From: Acidimicrobiales bacterium
GTDB taxonomy: Bacteria > Actinomycetota > Acidimicrobiia > Acidimicrobiales > RAAP-2
NCBI GenBank assembly: GCA_017883105.1
Contig: JADGOF010000079.1
Coordinates: 1-8,333, forward strand
Length of the DNA stretch: 8,333 bases
Direction: 5' to 3'
Part shown: one piece after another, positions 1 through 6,342 of the stretch
Position numbering within the stretch: position 1 is the stretch's first letter
Layout of the letters: every line of letters begins with the position of its first letter
Position numbers and translations under genes: made by a program
Notes under the pieces: model-generated
What the model was told of the DNA's origin: nothing
Databases searched by the model: none
What the model saw: only the letters and a program-made list of their open reading frames with translations

Positions 1-2517
1 GAACCAGACTTCGCGCGCCACCTGGTGGATCAATGCCACGACGGGGACGCCGATCACCCAACGGGGGCATCCGAACGGTCGGGTGTTCACCTCATCGACC
101 ACCAGATCGAACTGGCCGAGTCCTTCGTGCTCCCAATGCTGCCTGGCAGACCGGTACACGCCATGCCTACGGCCGCGTCGGATGACCTGATAGCCACCCG
201 AAGCGGTTTCATGCTCGGAAAGCTCGTCGACTGCGCTGGTGAAGAGCGTGACGCGATGACCGGCTTGCGTCCATGCGGTGGCGACGGCGTCCGTGTAGAC
301 CTCGGCTCCCCCGGCGTGTGGATGACTCAGGTCTCGCCAGTTGTAGATCAGGATGCGCCTGGGTGAGGTCCCCTGAACGTGATCGTCAGGTGACGAGCCG
401 GCGCCGAGCGTTCGGGTGGGCGTGATGGCGGCACCAGGCGTAGCGTCGAGGACTTCGGACGTGGTGGGTGCTTGGTCAATTTGTGATGCGGTGGGTTGTA
501 CTTGGTCGTAGAACCGCAGAATTCGTAAGCGGTAGAAGATGGCGAGGGTGTCGAGGAACATTCCCCGCACCGCGCGCGGAGAGATGGTGCTGGAGAAGCG
601 TTCGCGGATGACGACGGGCGCTTCGACGAAGCGGCGGTATCCGAGGTGACGTGCCACGACCAGCAGCTCGAGATCGAACGCGAATCGCTTCTCGACCATG
701 CGCGGCACGACCGCCAACAGCGTTTCCCTGCGGATGAGTTTGAGGCCCGTTTGGGTGTCCCGGACGGGGAGATGGAAGAGCAGGGCGATCAGCACCTGGT
801 AAGTGATCGAGTACAGGTGCCGCAATGGCGGGTAGACCACTTCGGAGTCCGGGTGTCGCTTGCTGCCGAGCACGACATCCGGCCGATCATCCCGAGTCAG
901 TGCGACGAGTCGAGGGATGAGCCCAGCGGGAAGGTCACCGTCGGCATCGATGAAGCCCACATACTTTCCGCGGGCTTCCGTCATGCCGATCCGCAGTGCC
1001 GAACCCTTGCCGCCGTTTTCCGGAAGTGTGATCAGCCGGACGTTGCGCTCGCCGAGTGCGGCCACGAGATGTTGGCTGCCATCGGTGCAGCCGTCCGAGA
1101 CGGCGATTACTTCGAAGGTGATACCGGTGGTTGCCAACACGTCGACGATGTCGCTCAGGTGCGGGCCGAATCGGGGGCCCGGGTTGAAGAAGGGGACGAC
1201 GATGCTGAGGTCATAGGCGTCCGGTTCGGATACTTCTTCTTCACCTTCTCCGGCCATGAGCCCATCGGTGGTTTCGTCTGACAGGAAGACTCCGACGATG
1301 GAAAGGACGAGGACGAGAAGGCTCGTGACCAGCATGACGGCGGCGATGTCCCGGGGGCTCCGGTGGAACAGGGCGATACCGGCTGTCGCCACGCCGACGC
1401 CGAGCCAGTTCAGCTGGGCGAACAGCGAGCCTCGGGCGAGATGGAAGTAGACGAGCAGTCCGATGACCCCGAGGACGGCCGCCTCGACTGCGAGGATGCC
1501 GATGGTTCCGGCCGAACCGTTGAACCCATTGCCGAAGAGGATGTGGACCAACGGGCCGGGCAGCGCCACGATTGTCCCGGCGACGGCGAATCCGATCACC
1601 ACGACGACCCCCATCGACTGCACGAGGAGCCTCCTCGCCTCGGGGCCACGTCCATGGGTGGCGGCGAACCGGGGGAACACGAGTATCACGAACGCACCGG
1701 GGGCGAAAAGGGCGATCCTGCTTCCTGTCGCCGCTGCGGCATAGAGGCCCGCCGGGTGGGAAGCGAGGAGGTGGCGGACGAGGAACGTGTCGATGCCGGC
1801 GAAGACCGTAAACCCGCCGAGGGCCAACAACGCCGCCAGGCCGTCGCTCAGTGCCAACAGCCGCGTGTAGAGGTGCTGCACGGAACGGAATTCTCTGCGC
1901 AGCGGCCACGCGACGACGCCAAGCGTCACGACGGTGGCAAGGACGTTTGCCAGCATGGCGCCGACGACCCCATATCCCGCCTCCACCAACACCACGCCGA
2001 ACAACAGCCGCGCCGCGCCGCCGCCGACCAGCATGGCGACAGCGAACGGAGTGAACCGCAGCCTCCCGACCAACACCCCCTGCAGCACCGCCCCGACAAG
2101 TGCGGGGGGAATCCATAGCGCGAGCATCAGGACCGGTGTCGGAGAGCCGAGGTGGAGGAATCCGGCCAAGGCCGGGCTCAGCGCGACCAGAGCCGCCATG
2201 CCCACGACCCCGGCGATGGTCGCCCGCGTCACCAGCTGGCGGAGGGGAACCGGTTCGTCTCCCCTGATCGCTACAGCACGGGTCACCGCCGCCTGCACGG
2301 CAGCGAGTGGCACGCTGAGAACGAGCACGACGGTCAACAGTGCGCCGAGGGCTCCGTACTGGTCCGGTCCGAGGAGCCTGCTGATGACGATGTGGAAGAC
2401 GAAGTTGGAAAGGCCGACGGTGGCGCTGGCGATGAGGAACACGAGTCCACCGCCACCGGCCAGATCGGTGAGCCGCAGGCGACGGGCTCTTGCTCCCAGA
2501 CTGCTGGATTCGGTCAT
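1..2517 (-). CDS. Flippase-GT2-GT4 fusion protein (Wzx/MATE-like flippase, DPM1/ALG5-like glycosyltransferase, GT-B glycosyltransferase), 3' end outside window
   Basis: I translated the minus strand in one frame from ATG 2517-2515 to the left edge: 839 codons with no stop. An in-frame TGA (2532-2530) lies just upstream with no other start between, which fixes the start; the Shine-Dalgarno is weak. Residues about 20-415 are a polytopic membrane domain of roughly a dozen hydrophobic segments, with the flippase-type RLLGPDQYGAL near residue 47. Residues 417-434 are an acidic linker. Residues about 435-672 are a GT2 domain: SIVVPFFN (438-445), SDGCTDGS (474-481), ENGGKGSAL (500-508), the DAD metal/nucleotide-sugar motif (524-526), DTQTGLKL (587-594) and FDLELL (614-619). 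This set is typical of dolichyl/polyprenyl-phosphate sugar synthases. A polar linker follows (673-719), then the start of a GT4 domain: RRILIYNWRD and HPHAGGAEVY (720-741). Known for the families: Wzx proteins flip polyprenyl-linked sugars, and GT2 enzymes of this type make polyprenyl-P-sugar. The coupling of the two is inferred. Domain calls are firm; substrates are unknown. Confidence 0.9.
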   Translation of the reverse strand, partial: MTESSSLGARARRLRLTDLAGGGGLVFLIASATVGLSNFVFHIVISRLLGPDQYGALGALLTVVLVLSVPLAAVQAAVTRAVAIRGDEPVPLRQLVTRATIAGVVGMAALVALSPALAGFLHLGSPTPVLMLALWIPPALVGAVLQGVLVGRLRFTPFAVAMLVGGGAARLLFGVVLVEAGYGVVGAMLANVLATVVTLGVVAWPLRREFRSVQHLYTRLLALSDGLAALLALGGFTVFAGIDTFLVRHLLASHPAGLYAAAATGSRIALFAPGAFVILVFPRFAATHGRGPEARRLLVQSMGVVVVIGFAVAGTIVALPGPLVHILFGNGFNGSAGTIGILAVEAAVLGVIGLLVYFHLARGSLFAQLNWLGVGVATAGIALFHRSPRDIAAVMLVTSLLVLVLSIVGVFLSDETTDGLMAGEGEEEVSEPDAYDLSIVVPFFNPGPRFGPHLSDIVDVLATTGITFEVIAVSDGCTDGSQHLVAALGERNVRLITLPENGGKGSALRIGMTEARGKYVGFIDADGDLPAGLIPRLVALTRDDRPDVVLGSKRHPDSEVVYPPLRHLYSITYQVLIALLFHLPVRDTQTGLKLIRRETLLAVVPRMVEKRFAFDLELLVVARHLGYRRFVEAPVVIRERFSSTISPRAVRGMFLDTLAIFYRLRILRFYDQVQPTASQIDQAPTTSEVLDATPGAAITPTRTLGAGSSPDDHVQGTSPRRILIYNWRDLSHPHAGGAEVYTDAVATAWTQAGHRVTLFTSAVDELSEHETASGGYQVIRRGRRHGVYRSARQHWEHEGLGQFDLVVDEVNTRPFGCPRWVIGVPVVALIHQVAREVWF

Positions 2518-2794
2518 GGCGTACGCAGGTCAGGTGCGACGCGGTGACGCCGTCGACCACTGGGCATCCATGGATCCGCAGGGGCTCGCATCTCGATGCG
2601 CGTCACCGATGACGTCGAGATGTGACAGAGGTCTCGCAAGACACAACAACCACATGAATGAGAGCCACGCCGAAACCCCCAGGATACCCTCTTGGTGGAC
2701 GTATGCTACTTCATCCCGACCTTCAGAAGGCAAGGAATGAATCCTCTGAGTATGGGATGCGACGCGTCGGCATGGGTGGTCGCGTCGGGTCGCC
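2518..2794. promoter_or_regulatory. Divergent intergenic region between the fusion glycosyltransferase gene and the GT-C-like gene
   Basis: The two membrane-protein genes start back to back here, so promoters for both should lie in these 277 bases. I found no convincing -35/-10 pair. A TATGCT at 2702-2707 could be a plus-strand -10 element but lacks a good -35 partner. The clearest structure is the bulged inverted repeat at 2589-2622. No open frame here looks like a gene. Confidence 0.5.
2589..2622. promoter_or_regulatory. Bulged stem-loop (13 paired bases) in the divergent intergenic region
   Basis: The outer arms CATCTCGA (2589-2596) and TCGAGATG (2615-2622) are exact reverse complements. 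The inner arms CGTCA (2601-2605) and TGACG (2610-2614) are also complementary and enclose the tetraloop CCGA. The only unpaired stem bases are TGCG at 2597-2600. A competing short hairpin, CGCAT/ATGCG (2587-2591 with 2596-2600), shares the left arm. The element lies 72-105 bases upstream of the minus-strand start, so it could be a 5' leader structure or a protein-binding site. No T-run follows on either strand, which argues against an intrinsic terminator. Confidence 0.45.
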
Positions 2795-4888
2795 ATGACG
2801 GAGAAGACGATCCCGAATCTCGTTGAGGACGTGGGGCGCAGCGCACCGTCGCTCCTTCCTGAATCCGCCGGCGCCCCGCCCGAGGGGTCGGAAAGAGGTT
2901 GGCGGAGGCACCCCGATCTGCCGTCGCTTGTCCTCGGTCTGATTCTGGCGGTCGGGGTCTGTTGGCCATTCGTCGGAGGCCGCGTCTTCCTCCTCGACTG
3001 GGTCATCGGCCCCCATGCTTCCGTCCTCCCCCAGTCCTTTTTCGGCCTCAATGGGGGAGTGACGACGGGCATGCCCCTTGCTGTGGCGATGGGTGTTGCC
3101 TCGCACCTCCTCGGTTCCGCTGCTACCTGGCTACCCATCGCTGCGTTCTTCCCGATCGCCACGACGGCGATGAGCCGGCTGGTGGGGGGTTCCCTGTGGG
3201 CTCGCCTCGGAGCAGGGACCCTGTATGCGGTCAACCCGTTCGTATTCCAACGCCTGTACGCGGGTCAGATTGCCCTGCTGCTCGGTTATGCCTTGCTTCC
3301 GTTCGTCGTTCGGTCGATGGTGCACGCTATCGACGCTCGGGGGCCGGCGAGGCTGACCCCGGTGTTGTGGATGGCGCTCCTCACCGGGATGAGCCCCCAC
3401 TTCGCCTGGATCTGCGCCGTCGTCCTTCTGGCGGTGGTCGTGTCCCACCGCCGTCGACTGGCTGCGTTGGCCTGGGCGGCCGTGGTGGAGTTCTGCTTCG
3501 TTGTGTCGCTCGCCTATGTGTTCCTTCCGACCATCGGTACATCCCTGCCCGTGACGGTGGGCACCAGGAGTCTCGATGCCTTCCAGACAAGCGGGGACCC
3601 GCATATTGGACTCTTCGGCAATATCGTGGGTCTCTACGGCTTCTGGCGAGTGAATCCCGGGCCCGTGCTCCCGAAGGACGTCGTCTCTGGATGGCTCTTC
3701 TTCTTGGGTGCGATCCTGGTGGTGGTGGTAGTCGGCGCCGTGAGCACCCTGCGGAGCGAGAGAACCGAACCCGAGGCTGGCTCCGGCCTCCGCTATCGAG
3801 GAGGCTCGCCTTCCCGTTGGCTTGACCGCCCGGCAGTTGCCAAGGTGGTCATCGTCTCGGCTGTGCTCGGCTTCTTCCTCGCCCTGGGCTCGCAAGGCCC
3901 GACCGGACCTCTGTTCCGTTGGGCCTTCGACCATGTGCCGTTCTTCGATGTCATGCGCGAGCCGGAGAAGTTCTCGATGCTGCCCGCCTTGGGTTATGCC
4001 ACCTGCTTCGGCTTGGGCGTCGAACGCCTGGTCTCCGCCGCCTCCGGGCGTCGCCGTCTGCTCGGGCGGATCGGGGCCGTGGCGCTCGCCGTGGGCCTCC
4101 CCCTCGCCTACGCCCCGACCATCTTCGATGGCCTGGAGGGTCAGATCGCACCGAGCAACCTGCCCGCCTCTTGGGATCGAACCCAGGCCATCACCGCGCA
4201 CCGCTCAGGGACCATGCTTTTCCTGCCATGGGAGGAGTACCTGTCCTTCCCCTTCACCGGCGGACGGGCCATGGCCAATCCGGCCCCGACGGCTTTCGAC
4301 GGAGAGGTCATCTCGGGGACGAATGTCCAGCTGGAGGGCCTGTTGACGGACAGCACCTCTCCCCGTTCGGCGTACATCGAGCGGGTGCTCGCCGAACACG
4401 GTGCCGCCGGACCCATGGGGAGCCTGATGGCACCCCTCGGCGTGCAGTACGTCGCGCTGGCCAAGACGGTCGATTGGCGGAGCTACCAGTGGCTTTCCGC
4501 CCAACCCACGCTGCGACTCGTCCTCGACTCACCGGGTCTCGAGCTATGGGAGAACCTCGCCTACACGGGGATCGGACACCGGGGGAGCGCAGCCGTTTCC
4601 CGCCTGTCACCGGTCGCGTACCGCATTCCACCGGGGAAGCCCGGCCGGGTGACGGTGGCGATCCCCTACCAGCCGGGGTGGTCGTTGAACGGTTCTCCAG
4701 CACGGCCTACGGGCGAAGGAGTGGTGTCGGTACGGGCCGGCACTGCCGGCGGCGTGCTGCGCTTCGAACCATGGCGCCAGGTCGTGGTGGGCGATGTGAT
4801 CTCGCTGACACTTCTTGTCGGCCTGGCGATCGCGTGTGCTGTCGTTCGGTGGCGACGCGACGGCGGCCAGATAGGAGGAATCGAATAG
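2795..4888 (+). CDS. Polytopic membrane glycosyltransferase-like protein (GT-C / YfhO-like)
   Basis: A 697-residue membrane protein. ATG 2795 is the first possible start after the in-frame TGA at 2747-2749; its Shine-Dalgarno (GGGTGGT, 2774-2780) is weak. About 40 polar residues precede a first membrane helix (43-60), followed by FLLDWV, whose Asp68 sits in the first external loop where GT-C enzymes usually carry their catalytic acid. Further hydrophobic segments lie at about 95-125, 135-175, 190-218, 224-247, 298-316, 348-365 and 424-442. The motif REPEKF is at 388-393. Residues about 450-660 form a soluble domain, then a last helix (about 667-685) and a basic tail. The soluble part has YfhO-type signatures: LGVQYVAL (548-555), LELWEN (582-587) and YQPGWSLNG (625-633). 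GT-C proteins transfer sugars from polyprenyl-phosphate donors outside the membrane, and the divergent fusion gene fits that role. The exact family and substrate are not established; arabinofuranosyltransferase-like or purely structural roles remain possible. Confidence 0.85.
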   Translation: MTEKTIPNLVEDVGRSAPSLLPESAGAPPEGSERGWRRHPDLPSLVLGLILAVGVCWPFVGGRVFLLDWVIGPHASVLPQSFFGLNGGVTTGMPLAVAMGVASHLLGSAATWLPIAAFFPIATTAMSRLVGGSLWARLGAGTLYAVNPFVFQRLYAGQIALLLGYALLPFVVRSMVHAIDARGPARLTPVLWMALLTGMSPHFAWICAVVLLAVVVSHRRRLAALAWAAVVEFCFVVSLAYVFLPTIGTSLPVTVGTRSLDAFQTSGDPHIGLFGNIVGLYGFWRVNPGPVLPKDVVSGWLFFLGAILVVVVVGAVSTLRSERTEPEAGSGLRYRGGSPSRWLDRPAVAKVVIVSAVLGFFLALGSQGPTGPLFRWAFDHVPFFDVMREPEKFSMLPALGYATCFGLGVERLVSAASGRRRLLGRIGAVALAVGLPLAYAPTIFDGLEGQIAPSNLPASWDRTQAITAHRSGTMLFLPWEEYLSFPFTGGRAMANPAPTAFDGEVISGTNVQLEGLLTDSTSPRSAYIERVLAEHGAAGPMGSLMAPLGVQYVALAKTVDWRSYQWLSAQPTLRLVLDSPGLELWENLAYTGIGHRGSAAVSRLSPVAYRIPPGKPGRVTVAIPYQPGWSLNGSPARPTGEGVVSVRAGTAGGVLRFEPWRQVVVGDVISLTLLVGLAIACAVVRWRRDGGQIGGIE

Positions 4889-4901
4889 GGCCGAGATACC
4901 C

Positions 4902-4931
4902 TTGACCGCGCCGAAATAGCAGGTTACGTTG
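4902..4931 (+). promoter_or_regulatory. Weak candidate sigma-70-type promoter for the repeat protein gene
   Basis: TTGACC (4902-4907) matches the -35 consensus at five of six positions. TACGTT (4926-4931) lies 18 bases downstream but matches the -10 consensus at only three positions. The site is in the 120-base gap after the GT-C-like gene, so the repeat protein could have its own transcript or be read through from upstream. A perfect 8-base palindrome ATTGCAAT (4936-4943) follows immediately. Confidence 0.3.
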
Positions 4932-4970
4932 GGTAATTGCAATAGGGCGGGGTCCGAAGTGGCCGATTGA

Positions 4971-4988
4971 GAAGTCTCTAGAGGCTTC
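4971..4988. promoter_or_regulatory. 18-base near-perfect inverted repeat ahead of the repeat protein gene
   Basis: GAAGTCTCTAGAGGCTTC is its own reverse complement except for one symmetric pair, T4975 and G4984, which can still form a G-U pair in RNA. As RNA it gives a seven-pair stem (4971-4977 with 4982-4988) around the loop CUAG. It ends five bases before the ribosome binding site at 4993-5000, so it could act as an operator or as a leader hairpin affecting translation. No T-run follows on the plus strand, so it is not a typical terminator of the upstream gene. Confidence 0.4.
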
Positions 4989-4992
4989 GAAA

Positions 4993-5000
4993 AGAAGAGG
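4993..5000 (+). promoter_or_regulatory. Ribosome binding site that selects ATG 5009
   Basis: AGAAGAGG at 4993-5000 is a purine-rich Shine-Dalgarno ending eight bases before ATG 5009. An in-frame GTG begins at 5000, but its first base lies inside this motif, so ATG 5009 is the better start. Confidence 0.7.
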
Positions 5001-5008
5001 TGGACCGT

Positions 5009-5944
5009 ATGACTGCAAGCGCGTGGAGCATGATCCGGCGGGGCGCAAGGGCAGTTCGGCGGCACTACATCCCGTCGGTCATTGCTGCACTCGTTCTCGT
5101 CGGTGGCGCGGCCACCGGCCTGGTGGCAAATTTGGCACCGGTCAGCGCCAACATCGGCAGTTGCGGCTCTGGCTACGGCCCCTGCCCGCCTCCTGTCACC
5201 AACGGCTACTCGTTGGTGGCCTCCGACGGCGGCATCTTCTCCTTCAATGCTCCCTTCCACGGTTCGACGGGTTCCCTGCACTTGAATGCTCCGATCGTGG
5301 GTATGGCCAGGGACCAGACCACCGGTGGCTACTGGTTGGTGGCCTCCGACGGCGGCATCTTTGCCTTCGATGCCCCATTCCACGGGTCCATGGGCGGTAC
5401 GCACCTCAACAAGCCGATCGTGGGCATGACTGCCGATGCGGCCACCGGTGGCTACTTGTTGGTGGCCTCTGACGGCGGCATCTTTGCCTTCGACGCCCCA
5501 TTTGCGGGCTCGACCGGATCGATGACGCTCAACAAGCCGATCGTGGGCATGGCTGCCGATGCGGCCACTGGCGGCTACTGGTTGGTGGCCTCCGACGGCG
5601 GCATCTTCTCCTTCAATGCTCCCTTCCACGGTTCGACCGGATCGCTGGTGCTCAACAAGCCGATCGTGGGCATGGCGTCGGACCCGGCCACCGGCGGCTA
5701 CTGGTTGGTGGCTTCTGACGGCGGCATCTTCGCCTTCGACGCTCCCTTCCACGGTTCGACCGGATCGCTGGTGCTCAACAAGCCGATCGTGGGCATGGCG
5801 TGGGACCCGGCCACCGGCGGCTACTGGTTGGCGGCCTCCGACGGCGGCATCTTCGCCTTCACCGCCCCATTCCTTGGGTCCATGGGCGGTACAGTTCTCA
5901 ACAAGCCGGTCGTAGGCATCGCTGCGTATGTGGCGCCAACCTGA
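5009..5944 (+). CDS. Exported protein of six tandem 41-residue repeats (probable beta-propeller-like surface protein)
   Basis: A 311-residue protein. The N-terminus has a basic stretch with Arg10, Arg11, Arg14, Arg17 and Arg18, a hydrophobic core (about 22-41), then APVSAN, giving a plausible signal-peptidase cleavage after Ala47. A short segment with Cys52, Cys59 and prolines follows. From Gly66 to the C-terminus the protein is six consecutive 41-residue repeats without gaps, of the form GYWLVASDGGIFAFDAPF-HGSTGS-LNKPIVGMAADPATG. No transmembrane helix or sorting motif follows, so it is probably secreted or held by the uncleaved signal. I know this repeat from exported actinobacterial proteins, often beside other domains; here it stands almost alone. 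The alternation of short hydrophobic strands with a DGG turn resembles PQQ-type or WD-like propeller blades, and six copies could close one propeller; this is inference. No catalytic residues are evident. The gene lies 120 bases after the GT-C-like gene, same strand. Confidence 0.88.
   Translation: MTASAWSMIRRGARAVRRHYIPSVIAALVLVGGAATGLVANLAPVSANIGSCGSGYGPCPPPVTNGYSLVASDGGIFSFNAPFHGSTGSLHLNAPIVGMARDQTTGGYWLVASDGGIFAFDAPFHGSMGGTHLNKPIVGMTADAATGGYLLVASDGGIFAFDAPFAGSTGSMTLNKPIVGMAADAATGGYWLVASDGGIFSFNAPFHGSTGSLVLNKPIVGMASDPATGGYWLVASDGGIFAFDAPFHGSTGSLVLNKPIVGMAWDPATGGYWLAASDGGIFAFTAPFLGSMGGTVLNKPVVGIAAYVAPT
5204..5941 (+). repeat. Six in-frame tandem repeats of exactly 123 bases
   Basis: Units start at 5204, 5327, 5450, 5573, 5696 and 5819, each exactly 41 codons, the last ending at the stop codon. 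Every unit contains ASDGGIF. Positions 15, 19, 22-25 and 35-40 of the unit vary most. Units 4 and 5 are the closest pair, sharing a 61-base identical block (5618-5678 and 5741-5801). Unit 1 and unit 4 share a 57-base identical block (5212-5268 and 5581-5637). Confidence 0.95.
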
Positions 5945-5970
5945 TCGAAGTGAGTTGGGCGAAGGCGCTT

Positions 5971-5988
5971 TCCTAAGCCGGCTTGGGG
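5971..5988 (+). terminator. Possible terminator-like hairpin after the repeat protein gene
   Basis: The palindrome AAGCCGGCTT (5975-5984) extends to a seven-pair stem (5971-5977 with 5982-5988, two G-U pairs) with loop CCGG, 26 bases after the stop codon. No T-run follows, so a standard intrinsic terminator is not supported. Position after the stop is the main argument. Confidence 0.25.
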
Positions 5989-6281
5989 CGATCGCATAGC
6001 CGAACCAGGCCAGCTGGGCTGATGTTCGCCACGGACGACATGGGACGCAGCGTCCTCACCTTGGTCATCCCCATCGAAAGCTTGGGTGACTGAGCCCTCA
6101 CCAAGATGAGAGTTTCCCGCGTCGACGCCTCAGGTGGACCGAAAGTGACCTCTTGCGTCCGACCCCGCCGGCTCCGTGGGCGGACTACCGCCTCACCGGA
6201 TGGACATTCACATGGGCGCTCACCTGGTATTGGTGGTGGGCACGCCGATGATCACCTTCTGGGCGAACCCGGGGCCGCGGC

Positions 6282-6306
6282 TGTGGTCGACTGGGAGTCG
6301 ACCATG
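6282..6306 (+). promoter_or_regulatory. Strong stem-loop in the leader of the CtpE-like ATPase gene
   Basis: TGGTCGAC (6284-6291) and GTCGACCA (6297-6304) are exact reverse complements around the five-base loop TGGGA. Two further G-U pairs extend the stem to ten pairs. It ends 36 bases before the GTG start of the ATPase gene. No T-run follows, so it could be a leader structure, a repressor site, or a terminator of a type lacking a T-run. Confidence 0.45.
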
Positions 6307-6342
6307 AGTGCCTCCGCTGCTGGGTTACCCGGGTGAGGTGCG

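Larger units (their letters stand above)
5945..6342. other. 398-base intergenic region without a convincing gene
   Basis: This lies between the repeat protein and the P-type ATPase. A 76-codon frame (6106-6336) and a 35-codon frame (6200-6307) are open, but neither has a clear ribosome binding site or a recognisable product. The region holds a hairpin at 5971-5988, an imperfect stem with arms CGAAC (6001-6005) and GTTCG (6024-6028) enclosing the palindrome CCAGCTGG, and a strong hairpin at 6284-6304. I could not place a promoter for the ATPase with confidence, though one is expected here. Confidence 0.6.

Noticed and set aside
1363..2118. Plus-strand 251-codon open frame opposite the flippase
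   Set aside because: Its composition is charged and repetitive with no recognisable domain, and it lies antisense to a well-supported membrane protein.
1241..2560. Minus-strand 439-codon open frame overlapping the flippase gene
   Set aside because: Its translation is Arg/Pro/Gly-rich without domains, as expected of a shadow frame in GC-rich DNA; the neighbouring frame on the same strand gives the clear flippase-GT2-GT4 protein.
2530..2571. 13-codon frame (MDAQWSTASPRRT) just upstream of the fusion gene as a leader peptide
   Set aside because: No Shine-Dalgarno and no run of regulatory codons; chance is the simpler explanation.
5000..5008. GTG at 5000 as start of the repeat protein
   Set aside because: It overlaps the Shine-Dalgarno AGAAGAGG; ATG 5009 has ideal spacing.
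4607..5752. Minus-strand 381-codon frame with repeated motifs
   Set aside because: Its repetitiveness is only the reverse strand of the six 123-base repeats; it also crosses the end of the GT-C-like gene and has no domain of its own.
5204..5941. Repeat tract as a CRISPR-like array
   Set aside because: The repeats are contiguous, exactly 41 codons long and coding throughout, with no spacers.
5988..5995. GCGATCGC palindrome resembling a cyanobacterial HIP1 site
   Set aside because: A single occurrence in GC-rich DNA is expected by chance, and the gene content is actinobacterial.
6106..6336. Plus-strand 76-codon frame ending seven bases before the ATPase start
   Set aside because: No ribosome binding site, no recognisable sequence and low-complexity composition; it shares the ATPase frame but is separated from it by a stop.
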